NCBI GenBank assembly: GCA_030077755.1
Contig: JAQJZZ010000008.1
Coordinates: 3,782,001-3,846,000, forward strand
Origin: Filosporella fistucella
Lineage: Eukaryota; Ascomycota; Leotiomycetes; Helotiales
Direction: 5' to 3'
Length of the DNA: 64,000 bases
Shown here: piece after piece, positions 22,893 through 34,107 of the stretch
How the letters are laid out: each line of letters starts with the position of its first letter
Position numbering within the stretch: the first letter of the stretch is position 1
Position numbers and translations under genes: made by a program
The notes under the pieces: generated by a model
Seen by the model: only the letters and a program-made list of their open reading frames with translations
Told to the model about the DNA's origin: nothing
Database searches by the model: none

Positions 22893-25800
22893 ATGGCGCA
22901 CAGTTATGATGTTGGTACGAAAGCATGGCAGCCAGATGCCACAGAGGGCTGGGTGGCCTCCGAGGTCACTTCGAAATCTGCAGATGGAGACAAGATCAAG
23001 CTGGTCTTCGCTCTAGCAAATGGGGAGGTAAGTTGAAGCACCAGCACATTCATGCTTCCATCTGCATATACGAAATGCTGACCTACATTCTTCTACGATA
23101 GACCAAGACTATTGAAACCACCGAGGAAGCCCTCGCAGAGGCTAACAATCCGAAGCTGCCTCCCCTGATGAACCCTACAATGCTTGAAGCTAGCGATGAT
23201 TTGACGAATCTTTCACATCTTAATGAGCCTGCGGGTGAGTTTCCATATTGTGTACTATGTATCCACTGGGACTGATAGTTCTGTTTAGTTCTTCAAGCTA
23301 TTCGATTACGTTACTCGCAAAAAGAAATATACACCTACAGTGGAATTGTGCTTATTGCAACGAATCCCTTTGCTCGAGTAGACTCCCTATATGTGCCGGG
23401 AATGGTGCAAGTCTATGCAGGGAAGCAAAGAGCTACACAAGCACCCCATCTGTTTGCCATCGCCGAGGAGGCATTTGCGTAGGTACCCACCTCTGGTATT
23501 GTCCTGACATGTGGCTCATCTTTCTAGGGACATGCTTCGGAGCGGTAAAAACCAAACAATTGTCGTATCAGGAGAGTCCGGTGCTGGAAAGACCGTCAGT
23601 GCCAAATATATAATGCGATATTTTGCGACTCGAGAATCGCCTGACCAACCTGGGACACGGAAGCGGGGAGTGGAAGCAATGAGTGAGACAGAGGAGCAGA
23701 TATTGGCCACAAATCCAATCATGGAATCCTTCGGTAATGCAAAGACCACACGAAATGATAACTCGTCGAGATTCGGAAAGTACATTGAAATTATGTTTGA
23801 CGACAAAACAGCTATCATTGGAGCTAAGATCCGCACATATCTTCTGGAACGTTCGAGGCTAGTATTCCAGCCTCTGAAAGAGCGCAATTATCACATCTTC
23901 TATCAGCTTTGTGCAGGAGTGTCGGAGGCCGAGCGTCAAGCGTTGGAACTATTACCAGTGGAGCAATTCAATTATCTGAACCAAGGGAGTTCTCCTACTA
24001 TCGATGGGGTAGACGACAAAGCAGAATTTGAAGCCTTGAAAAAAGCCTTGGTGACAATTGGCGTTGACAGCAGCCAACAGTCCGAAATATTCAAGTTGCT
24101 CGCGGCACTTTTACATCTAGGAAATGTCAACATCACTGCTTCGAGAACAGATTCGGTTCTAGCACCGACCGAGCCATCACTGGTGAAGGCCAGTTCAATA
24201 CTTGGGGTTGACCCTGTTGAATTTGCTAAATGGACTGTCAAAAAGCAGCTCATCACAAGAGGCGAGAAGATCACGTCGAATTTGACCCAGCAACAAGCTA
24301 TTGTCGTTCGAGATTCCGTCGCCAAATTTGTTTACTCTAGTCTTTTCGACTGGTTGGTGGAGAACATCAATGTTGCTCTTGCTACTGATGAGGTATTGGC
24401 GCGAGTGAAATCCTTCATTGGTGTTCTGGATATCTATGGATTTGAACATTTTGCAAAGAATTCGTTTGAGCAATTTTGCATCAACTACGCCAACGAAAAG
24501 CTCCAACAGGAATTTAACGCACATGTTTTCAAATTGGAACAGGAGGAGTATCTCCGGGAGCAAATCGACTGGACGTTTATTGATTTCTCGGACAACCAAC
24601 CTTGTATCGATCTTATCGAAGGGAAGCTAGGAATTCTCTCACTCTTGGACGAAGAATCTAGACTCCCGATGGGATCAGATGAGCAATTTGTTACGAAATT
24701 GCATCACAACTACGCTGCTGACAAAAACAAATTCTACAAGAAACCTCGCTTTGGGAAGTCAGCTTTCACTGTTTGCCATTATGCCATCGATGTTACTTAC
24801 GAGTCTGATGGCTTCATTGACAAGAATCGCGATACGGTTCCTGACGAGCATATGGCCGTTTTGAGAGCATCGTCGAATAAGTTCTTAGGTCAAGTCCTTG
24901 ATGCAGCATCTGCTGTGAGGGAGAAAGATACTGCATCTGCCGCATCAGCAGCAGTAAAACCTGTCGCCGGGCGTAGAATTGGGGTAGCAGTAAACCGAAA
25001 GCCTACCCTTGGTGGCATCTTCAAATCTTCACTGATTGAATTGATGCATACTATCAATAACACGGATGTGCATTACATTCGTTGTATCAAACCTAATGAA
25101 AGCAAGGAATCATGGGTGTTCGAAGGTCCCATGGTCCTAAGTCAATTGAGGGCATGTGGTGTGCTCGAAACGGTGAGAATAAGTTGTGCTGGATATCCTA
25201 CAAGGTGGACATATGAAGAGTTCGCTCTTCGATATTACATGCTGGTTCCCTCGGCTTCTTGGACGTCAGAAATCAGGGATATGGCGAACAAAATTCTAAC
25301 CAAAGCTCTCGGTGCAAGTAGTGGGGCAGGACTCGACAAATACCAATTGGGGTTGACCAAGATTTTCTTCAGAGCTGGAATGCTGGCCTTCTTAGAAAAC
25401 CTGCGGACCACACGCCTAAACGATTGTGCTATCATGATACAAAAGAATTTGAAAGCAAAATATTATCGCCGCAAATATCTGGATGCAAGAAATGCCATCC
25501 TGATCTTTCAGTCAGTCACTCGAGGTCACCTTGCACGCAAGCATGCACAAGAGACTCGCAAAGTCAAGGCAGCAACTACAATTCAAAGAGTCTGGCGTGG
25601 TCAGAAGGAGCGAAAAAGATTCACTGCTATCCGGAACAACGTCATTCTTGCTCAAGCTGCTGCTAAGGGTTTCTTACGGAGAAGAGAAATCATGGAAACT
25701 CGTGTTGGAAATGCTGCTGTTTTGATCCAAAGAGTATGGCGCTCGAGACAACAGATGAAGAGCTGGAGGCAGTACAGACGCAAGATAGTCATCATTCAAA

Positions 25801-27962
25801 GTTTGTGGAGAGGCAAGAGTGCACGCCGAGGATACAAGAAGGTTCGCGAGGAAGCACGAGATCTCAAGCAGATCTCATATAAATTGGAGAACAAGGTTGT
25901 GGAGCTTACCCAATCGCTCGGCACGATGAAGAGAGAGAACAAGACACTGATCAGTCAAGTTGAGAACTACGAAAATCAAATCAAGTCCTGGAAGACCAGA
26001 CACAACGCTTTGGAAACTCGTACGAAAGAGTTGCAAGGCGAGGCTAATCAGGCCGGAATCACAGCAGCGCGTCTCGGGGCTATGGAAGAAGAGATGAAGA
26101 AGCTCCAAGAAAACTTCGATGAATCTGCAGCAAATATAAAACGCCTACAAGAAGAAGAAAAGGAGCTCAAAGAATCTCTCAGAATCTCAACATTGGAGCT
26201 GGAGCAGGCGAAGAGAGTTAGCTCTACCCACGAAGCTGAGGCGACCACTCTTAGACAGCAACTTGCCGATTTGCAGGATCAACTTGAGCTAGCTAAGCGG
26301 GTGATTCCAATCATGCCTACCAATGGGGAGCTCACAAACGGTGCCGCTTCTCAACAGCCATCAAATGGTCTTATTAACCTTGTGTCATCGAAGAAACCAA
26401 AGCGACGTAGCGCAGGTGCCGAGCCACGCGAAATTGATAGATTCAGTGCTGCTTTTAACCCCCGCCCAGTTTCGATGGCCGTAACTGGAAGCAATCTCCA
26501 CCGTACTGGTCTTCCAGGTTCCACATATCTTCCAGGCGTTGATAACATTGAATTCGAGCTGGAGAATCTGCTTGCGGATGAGGATGGTCTTAACGATGAA
26601 GTTACCATGGGCTTGATCCGCAACTTGAAGATCCCAGCCCCTGGAACAACGCCCCCACCAACTGATAAAGAGGTCTTGTTCCCTTCGTACTTGATCAATC
26701 TCGTCACATCTGAAATGTGGAATAACGGATTCGTCAAGGAGTCCGAGCGATTCCTCGCAAATGTCATGCAATCAATACAGCAGGAAGTAATGCAACATGA
26801 CGGCGAGGAAGCTATCAACCCAGGAGCTTTCTGGCTTTCCAACGTCCACGAAATGCTCTCTTTCGTCTTCCTCGCAGAAGATTGGTATGAGGCTCAGAAA
26901 ACTGATAATTATGAATACGATCGTCTTCTCGAGATTGTGAAACACGATCTGGAGAGCTTGGAGTTCAACATCTATCACACTTGGATGAAGGTGTTAAAGA
27001 AGAAGCTTCAAAAGATGATCATTCCTGCCATTATCGAGTCCCAGTCACTTCCTGGTTTCGTTACAAATGAGAGCAATAGATTTTTGGGCAAGCTTTTGCA
27101 AAGTAATTCCGCCCCAGCTTTCAGCATGGACAATCTCTTGAGCTTACTTAACAACGTCTTCAAAGCCATGAAGGCATACTACCTGGAGGATACCATAATA
27201 ACTCAGACAATTACCGAGCTTCTGAGACTTGTTGGAGTCACAGCCTTCAATGACTTGTTGATGAGAAGAAATTTTCTCTCATGGAAGCGAGGTCTCCAAA
27301 TCAACTATAACATCACACGGATCGAAGAATGGTGCAAAAGTCACGATATGCCAGAAGGAACCCTCCAACTTGAACATCTCATGGTAAGCAATTGCAAATT
27401 CTGCCGCGTCGGATCCAACTAACAACGATATAGCAAGCCACAAAGCTCCTCCAGCTAAAGAAGGCCACATTGAATGACATCGAGATTATTCAGGATATCT
27501 GCTGGATGTAAGTTTTTGTTTGATAAGTTCGTAATCTGATACTGATTCTTGAAGGCTTTCTCCCAACCAAATTCAGAAGCTGCTGAACCAATATCTTGTT
27601 GCTGATTACGAGCAACCTATTAACGGAGAGATTATGAAAGCTGTCGCTTCTCGTGTCACCGAGAAGAGTGATGTTCTTCTCCTGACAGCTGTGGATATGG
27701 ATGACAGTGGACCGTATGAAATTGCAGAACCCCGTGTTATCACAGCATTGGAAACATATACCCCATCTTGTGAGTATCATGCTGTCAAATCGTATTGGGG
27801 AGTAAAGACTAATTCTGTGTAGGGCTCCAAACTCCTCGCCTCAAGCGTCTTGCAGAGATCGTTTCCGCGCAGGCCATCGCCCAGCAAGAGAAGCTCGCAG
27901 ACTACCCCGCCGATTCCCTAGACGATGGAAATCTTACTGATAGCGAGATCAATGGTGCCTAA
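22893..27962 (+). CDS. MYO2: Class V myosin heavy chain
   Basis: Actin motor that carries secretory vesicles and organelles to hyphal tips and septa. Exons 22893-23027, 23102-23234, 23289-23478, 23528-27383, 27434-27507, 27555-27769 and 27823-27962 give 1580 aa, the usual myosin V length. An SH3-like N-terminal segment (about 1-70) precedes the motor head with P-loop GESGAGKT and switch I NDNSSRFGKYIE, then the relay and converter. The neck has about six IQ motifs (around residues 770-910, repeated IQxxxRGxxxR). A coiled coil follows (about 910-1080), then a Pro/Ser-rich linker and the globular dilute (DIL) cargo domain. The huge fourth exon of 3856 nt is uninterrupted. One such gene is typical for filamentous ascomycetes. 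Confidence 0.97.
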
Positions 27963-28705
27963 ACACCAACCCACCCCTAATTTGTTCGAATGAACAGCCC
28001 TCGAATTCTGACGACTCTTCGCTTCTCTTGTACTATTTTCTCCGCGTCTTAAAACGAAGATCTGCTGCCATTGGCTTTAGATGCCTTTTGTATATGGCAG
28101 GCTTGACCTGTTAGCGTATATGTCATGTCTTATGTAGGGCATGTTGTTGAATGACTGCACAATGGAGTATCTAGTGCGTTGTAAAAATCTTTAAATTGGC
28201 GTTGGACTTTTATGGATATGGGATAGTGAAAGAGAAACTTTTACTTCTTGAGGCGCACGGCTCAGGAGCATGCATGCATTGAGGGAATAGAGACACTAAT
28301 ACTCCAATGCGACTATGAATTCATAAGCTTAAACCTTCTGCATCACTTCACTGCTCCATAGCCTCAAACCTTTGACTTCGAAGAATAGCAAATTCAAGCT
28401 CTGCAAGCGAAGTGTGTTAAGGAGTATTAACTTGCTAGTTGTTGACTCACGGACCAGCTCTTATAACGCCTTTAGATGCTTCTTGACTAAGAGGATTCAG
28501 TTACTAATATACTTTGGAATACAAAATCATCAGATCTCTAGCACCCTGTGATTGATCCTCGTGAGGTGGCTTAGAACAATGGATCACAGTTCTATAACTG
28601 AACCACCCGGGGGTCGACGTTGCTCACCGCGTGATACCGCACTGATACATCTTTTGCCCTGTCCCTCAGAACATACATTGAAACCGAAAGAAGCACTCCC
28701 AAAAT
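27963..28705. other. Intergenic, myosin to FAP7
   Basis: About 740 bp with the myosin 3' UTR and upstream region of the next gene. No coding frame or repeat was recognised. Confidence 0.5.
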
Positions 28706-28785
28706 AGATAAGTCATCTGATATCGCATATCACGTGGATAAGTTCCTTATCAGGGACGTGCAATCCCGATAAGAACCCCGATAAA
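28706..28785. promoter_or_regulatory. GATA-site cluster with a CACGTG box upstream of FAP7
   Basis: Within 80 bp lie five GATA cores: AGATAAG (28706-28712), GGATAAG (28736-28742), CTTATC (28746-28751), CGATAAG (28767-28773) and CGATAAA (28779-28785). A CACGTG at 28731-28736 overlaps the second. The cluster ends about 50 bp before the FAP7 start. GATA factors such as AreA/NreB and bHLH factors bind these cores in fungi. That they act here is inference. Confidence 0.45.
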
Positions 28786-28838
28786 AAAATTAAGATTTTT
28801 CGATTCGTGACAGCTAGAAGCACAGGAAGGAAGTTGCC

Positions 28839-29466
28839 ATGGCCTCAAGGAAGCAGCCTAACATAATCGTTACTGGCACGCCAGGAGTAGGCAAAACTAC
28901 TCACTGCGAAACTCTTGCTCAAAATACCGGGTTGAAACACCTTTCCATCAATGATATTGTCAAAGAGCGGGGTTGTCATGATGGGTACGATGAGGAGTTC
29001 AAAAGCTGGGTTGTGGATGATGACAAGGTTAGTCACCGCAGATGAGATTTGGAATATCACTAATCCGTGTAGCTATTAGATGCAATAGAAGATGAGGTTA
29101 AGAAAGGAGGATACATCATTGATTGGCATGCTTGCGAGTTGTTCCCAAAGAACTGGATCGATTTAGTGGTCGTTCTGCGGGTCGACTCGACACTCCTTTA
29201 TGATCGATTGAAGGCAAGGTTAGAAGCTCTGATCCAGCTTTATGAGCCTGAATATTAACCACTCCAGGAACTATCCCGAAATCAAACTTCAAGAGAACCT
29301 CGATACGGAAATTATGGAGGTCCTTCTACAAGAAGCCAGGGATTCTTACGATGAGGAAATCGTCATTGAACTGACGAGTAATACATCAGATGACATGGAG
29401 AGCAATGTTGAGCGTATTGAAGCCTGGGTCAAACAATGGCGGAAGGATAATGGAGATGGCCAATAG
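28839..29466 (+). CDS. FAP7: Fap7/hCINAP adenylate kinase-like ATPase
   Basis: Nuclear ATPase with adenylate kinase fold that helps the final cleavage of 20S pre-rRNA to 18S during 40S maturation, working with uS11 (Rps14). Exons 28839-29027, 29073-29218 and 29268-29466 give 177 aa, close to yeast Fap7 (197) and human AK6 (172). The P-loop GTPGVGKTT lies at about 13-21, followed by LSINDIVKE, the family block IIDWHACELFP, and LRVDSTLLYDRL. The C-terminus ends with a Trp-rich helix (EAWVKQWRKD). The short introns (45 and 49 nt) are GT-AG. The gene is convergent with the ITP pyrophosphatase gene; the stop codons are only 29 bp apart, so the 3' UTRs must overlap. Confidence 0.95.
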
Positions 29467-29495
29467 GTGGCCAAAAAGCTGCCATCTACAGAACT

Positions 29496-30292
29496 TTATT
29501 CCTCTTGTAACCACGTCTTCAGCTTTTCCAGAGCTCGGAATCGATGAGAGATCTTGTTCTTCTCGACTTTGTCCATCTCAGCGTAGCTAGGGGATGTTAG
29601 TACAGGGAAGGGGAGGTCAGGGGGTTTGGGTGCTTACGTCTTGCCTTCATACTCAAATATTGGATCCCAGCCTGGATAATTAGCACCACGATGAAGAACC
29701 ATAGAAGGACGTAAGCTCACCGAAATTTGTTGGTCCTCTCGCAGGTACAATTTTGCCCTTGAGGGTGTCAGGGAATGATCAAGAAGGTATTTTAGCAGAC
29801 TCACATCTGTTCGACCTTGAAAGATGATTGGCTCGTGGCCTGGACCTTCGCAGTAGGCAAACGTACATACAGCTTGGGCAGATTTGTCTGGAAAAGCGGC
29901 TAGGAGGTCATTGAGCCCTTGATGTCCTAGTGCCTCGAGAAACCACTTTCTATAGGGCGTCAATAAGAAGACCCATTTCAAATGTATTGATTCCACGCAC
30001 ATATAAGGTCCAGGTAGTTCTTTCAAGGCATTGAAGCATAAACAAGTGTCCTCGACAAGCACTGGCCCTTTGATCTATATGATATGTGAGATTTTCAAAA
30101 TGATTCAAGAATGAGACTTACAACTTCAGCGGCCCGGCGACATTTGTCAGCTGAGATCTCTTCTATTGTTCCTTGAATCTCAATCAAATCCAAAACCTGA
30201 CTTTGAAGATCGACGGTTTCCCCCAGGATAGCCTTGACCTCTGTAAGTTTGTTCTTGTTTCCTGTGATGAAGTTCAATGCCTTGGGGGCCAT
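29496..30292 (-). CDS. HAM1: Inosine triphosphate pyrophosphatase (Ham1)
   Basis: House-cleaning enzyme that hydrolyses ITP, dITP and XTP to monophosphates, preventing deaminated purines from entering nucleic acids. Exons (transcript order) 30292-30122, 30074-30001, 29949-29805, 29757-29721, 29671-29638 and 29586-29496 give 183 aa, the usual length. The N-terminal nucleotide motif is [13 protein letters not shown]; the metal site Glu/Asp lie in the ISADK region and in [24 protein letters not shown] near the C-terminus is the substrate block, split by introns. Two exons are just 37 and 34 nt. Introns run 47-52 nt. It ends 29 bp from the stop of FAP7. Confidence 0.94.
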
Positions 30293-30469
30293 TGTGACCG
30301 GCTCAGATTGCTAAGGAGCTGAATATTAGGAGTTAGGTTCCGAGAACGTGTGTGGCAAGTCAGGATTCGAGATTGCTCACACAGGAGTGAATGGTGGGGT
30401 ACTATCAATTTTGAGGCAAGAAAGCTGTGGTTGTGCATAAATTTATGGATTGAGCACAAAGTTGTGGAT

Positions 30470-30478
30470 GCATAATCA
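30470..30478 (+). repeat. Left target-site duplication, GCATAATCA
   Basis: Nine bases identical to 30990-30998, immediately outside the left terminal inverted repeat of the element at 30479-30989. Confidence 0.7.
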
Positions 30479-30989
30479 GGTCGATTTTCTTTACTGGTCC
30501 GAACAAAGTGGAACTGTTGCTTGCATGGGCCAGAGTAGCGAAACGGCATGCTATTTTTATTCCCCCATCTTCTCCCTCGCACACGCAAAGAGGGAGGGAG
30601 AGAGACATAAGAACCGACTTCTCTTATGTACTACATGTACTTGTCTAGTGACCTCGCCCGCGCGGTCTCTCTCTCTCTCCCTCCTTTATTTATTAAGGAT
30701 ACGTTTCGATTAATATTATCCCTCCCTCACTTATATTATTTCATATGAAAATTATATAAAATAGTTAAATTATAAAAGAAGGGAAGGTGGGAAGGAAACA
30801 AGAGAGATGATAGGATAAAATAATCGAAAGTGAGGCTATCAATATTTATATAGAGTGAGTATATAAAAGAGAGGAGGAAACCAGATGGGCGGCGAGAAAG
30901 CGTGTGTGATAATGCGGCATGCCAGAATTCAGCTCTGGCCCATGCAAGTAACGGTTCCACTTTGTATGGCCTATCGTAGAAAATTGGCC
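30479..30989. mobile_element. Non-autonomous Mutator-like (MULE-type) DNA element
   Basis: A 511-bp element with long terminal inverted repeats and 9-bp direct repeats on both sides. The inverted repeats begin with GG; an inner block of 32 bases (30504-30535 against the reverse complement of 30933-30964) matches with only two mismatches, both transitions. The outer 25 bases match at roughly 60%. Weaker similarity continues inward past a GGCATGC core. The interior is CT-rich (about 30640-30690) then very AT-rich (about 30690-30860) and has no transposase frame. A 9-bp duplication and long GG-starting repeats fit Mutator-like elements; hAT (8 bp) and Tc1/mariner (TA) do not fit. It sits about 190 bp upstream of the HAM1 start. 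Confidence 0.7.
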
Positions 30990-30998
30990 GCATAATCA
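30990..30998 (+). repeat. Right target-site duplication, GCATAATCA
   Basis: Identical to 30470-30478. By chance the following two bases are also GG, so the direct repeat looks 11 bp long. Confidence 0.7.
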
Positions 30999-31259
30999 GG
31001 ACCCGATATCCTGGAACGGACCACCCATTATCACTACCTAGCCAAGCCGCTCGCACCAGCAACCCCAATGGGGTGCACCCAAAATTTGTCTCATTCCATA
31101 CCTAGCTTTTCAGCGGCTGAACATAAGCCTGCAGAATAGCCGCAATGTAAGCAAGTCTTTAAATGTCAAACAAGGGGCTCTAATTCTGCTCAGCAATATC
31201 ACTGCCTTCCTTTTGACTTCCAGACTATCGAAACCACAGCCGGCTTCTAGCATCTCGCC

Positions 31260-33554
31260 ATGGAGGACGATGATTTCTATAATATGGCTCAGAGCTCCAC
31301 GTCCCAAACTTCAGGAGTGATGCCTGATATCTGGCAACACATGCTCTCAACGCCAAAGGAGCTCTTAACCACTCTTCTGTTATTTTCTCTCTTCATCATT
31401 ATTGCCACTCGACTTCTTAGCGGACGTGCTGCAGGGAAGGTTGCTGGAAAAGACGCCCAAAATGTTTGGCTGTTGAGCTACTGGTTTCCTGTAATTGGAC
31501 ATGGGATTTCATTGTAAGTTCAGCTGTTCCATTACTCTCCCAATTTCTGTCGCATGGAACTAGGTCTTATTGGTGGTCAATCTTTATATTTCTTCGTAGC
31601 TCTCGAACTTTCTTCTTGCTATTGATATTTTCTTTGGGTTGAATGCAACGCATCGTCTACCATTTCAACACAGCATATGGACCTTATTAATAATGTGACA
31701 ATTAGTCTGGCGAATCCAGTCAAGTTGATGAGCGAAGCAAGGTATGAAAACCTACACTGCTGAAAATAATAATCAATAATCAGAGATCAGAGATCAGAGC
31801 CCACATGGCATATTTGCCTTGAATATGGGCGCCACAACGAACAATATCAGTTTGTTCCTCTTCTCATTATCAATATTGGTTTTCTATGAGGAAGGACGGA
31901 CCGGATTGTACGAAAGCTAACTAACAATGTTTTAGTTTTGAACCCAGCCTTGGTGTCTAGGTGTGTTAAAGTCAATCCTTCCATTATTACGAGCCTCACA
32001 CCTGCATCAGTACAATGTCCCAAAAAGAATCAGCCGTTTCATTCCAGACCATTGCCTGGAATATCGTGGCAAGAGTACGTGTCGGGCTAAGATTCAAGTA
32101 CAAAAATCTAACTCTTCAAGTTTTTCGGAGTTCCAAAAAGGGCGTGGCCAAAATATGAAAAAAATTGGGAGGTGCGTCCAGCCAGCTTCTCACCGTATAG
32201 TTTTCAGCTCAACTTAGCAGGCATTTGTGTCACTCTTCCGTTTACTCATGAAAGAGCCCGACTTGTCGAAAGCAGTGAATGTTGTGACGCGACATCTTGA
32301 GGTCAACATATCTCAAATGATTTCTTTCACCGATTCAGATATCGATATGCAGCCGTGGGAGAGATGGGCAAATGCGCGCTATGTTTCAAATTCTGAAACT
32401 GAACTGAACCTCATGGCACTTGTGCGAGATATGCTTGGACATGCCTCTGTGCCGGCAATATTTGGGAGCGCAATCCTGGAGAAGTATCCCGAGCTTCTGC
32501 ACGATGTATACGCAATGGACTTTGGAATGTATTATTTCTTGCTGGGACTTCCTGCCTTGACACCTTGGCCCGGTGTAGGAAAAGCCCATATGGCTCGTTA
32601 CAGAGTCTGGGAGGCTTTGGACGAACTACAGGTAGTTTTGGATGCAGCAGCTGAAGGCAAGCCAGTTGACCCATCGTGGGGCGAACTAGATGACATCTCC
32701 GATTTGATAATGAAAAGGAACGCCTTGTTCAGAGGTAAAAATTCCCGATGCACTAATATTCCTTCTGATATTAATTTTGATACAGAAAATGGATTTGAAA
32801 TCAAAGAGAGAGCTGATATCAGTGTAAGCTTCCCTCTAGATATCGCTCTGAATCGTATTAATTTTCGCAGATTCTTTGGGCCCTGGTAGTTAATGCTAAT
32901 CTCATCGTATACTGGCAACTTCTCTACATTCTCTCCACTCCCGGCCTGGTCTCTCGAGTGAGAGCAGAAATTGCCCCATACGCCAAAGTCGCAAAACCGT
33001 TCTCGATTGGTTCCATATCAGAAGCTCCTAAATTGACACTCTCCCACGAGGAGTTGTGCAAGAAATGCCCACTCCTGAAATCCACCTACTTAGAGGCCCT
33101 CCGCCTGACAGCACAGCCCTACTCGATCCGCAAGGTAGAGGAGGACGTGGTTATTTCCGATAGAAAAGATAAAGAAAACACATCATTTCTCCTACAGAAG
33201 GGTGATTTTGTGACGATTCCTCATGATATCCACATGAAGGATCCGAAGTACTTCTCCGACCCCAACAAATTTGATCCCGATAGATTCATTGTGAAGAACG
33301 AGGATGGAACCATGGGAGTTGATATCAAAACTATTAGACCCTACGGAGGCGGCCCGTCAATGTGCAAAGGTCGGGTTTTTGCGGAGAGGGAGTGTCTAAG
33401 TCTTGTGGCTGGGGTGCTTTCGCTGTGGGATATCGAGCCTGCTGGTAAGAGCGGATGGGTGATACCACGTTTGGTGAAAACAAGTGCTGTATCCTTGCCT
33501 CAACAGGATACCAGAGTTCGAATCAAGAGGCGAGTTATTGGATGGGAGAATTGA
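31260..33554 (+). CDS. Cytochrome P450 (CYP7/CYP8-like fungal family)
   Basis: Heme monooxygenase of the endoplasmic reticulum; substrate unknown, possibly a sterol or other lipid. The coding frame is scattered but nine exons join cleanly: 31260-31513, 31706-31741, 31800-31849, 31936-31960, 32011-32074, 32121-32171, 32221-32734, 32786-32823 and 32871-33554, giving 571 aa. A single membrane anchor lies at about 37-55. The K-helix ExxR is in TYLEALRLTA; the heme loop is RPYGGGPSMCKGRVFAE, with Tyr-Gly rather than the usual Phe at its start, as in CYP7/8-like proteins. The third exon acceptor lies in a triple ATCAGAG repeat, so that junction is the least certain. No biosynthetic backbone gene is near, so a secondary-metabolite cluster is not indicated. 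Confidence 0.85.
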
Positions 33555-34107
33555 AGGGAGGATAAAATAGTGTTGCAAGGCTAGAAAGTTGGAAATTAGG
33601 ACATGTTATTTGGGAGCTGCCTTCTACTGAACTAGTTGAGAAGAGTCAGCTGTGCCAGCACTTTTGACTGACGATTCGTAGAATCAAGATCAATGGCTCA
33701 AACACCGCCCCCCCCCCCCCCCCCCCCCCCCCAAAAATGTTCGAGGACTGACTGGCAATAAGTGCTAACGTCGTCCTCTCTTCTCAATTATTACCCCAAT
33801 TCGAGAGGTCGTGAACCTCTTTCACACTAAACATTGAATCTCCATAACAATTTTGTTATCATCATATACGCAATGGTAAAACATGGAGTCAAAACACGGG
33901 GTAGATATCTTCTTTTATCTGATCTATAGTGTTATTATTTTGGCCCATAGGACTACCATCTGCTTGCCAATTGGATACATAACCAATGAACTGCTTTAAT
34001 CTGTGCGAGTGAATCGCTGAAGAGGGGCCTGTAGTTCCATAGAGCTTGCAACGAAGAAACTTGGCGCCGCTGTCGAGTCCTACTTATTCTAGACCTTGCT
34101 GTTGACC
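33555..34107. other. Convergent 3' region, P450 and AMPK beta
   Basis: The 553 bp between two convergent stops hold the poly(C) run at 33708-33732 (listed separately) and otherwise AT-rich sequence without a coding frame. Confidence 0.5.
33708..33732. repeat. Poly(C) run of 25 bases
   Basis: Twenty-five consecutive C on the + strand (25 G on the - strand), about 155 bp after the P450 stop. G-runs of this length can form stacked quadruplexes, and the length is likely unstable or mis-sequenced. Confidence 0.9.

Noticed and set aside
30470..31000. hAT or Tc1/mariner origin for the inverted-repeat element
   Set aside because: The flanking duplication is 9 bp, not 8 bp or TA, and the inverted repeats are long, which fits Mutator-like elements better.
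31514..32220. Decay of the P450 gene
   Set aside because: A consistent set of GT-AG introns restores one 571-aa frame with all motifs, so there is no need to invoke mutation.
31260..33554. Secondary-metabolite gene cluster around the P450
   Set aside because: Neighbours are HAM1, AMPK beta and Kae1; no polyketide, peptide or terpene synthase and no pathway transporter is present.
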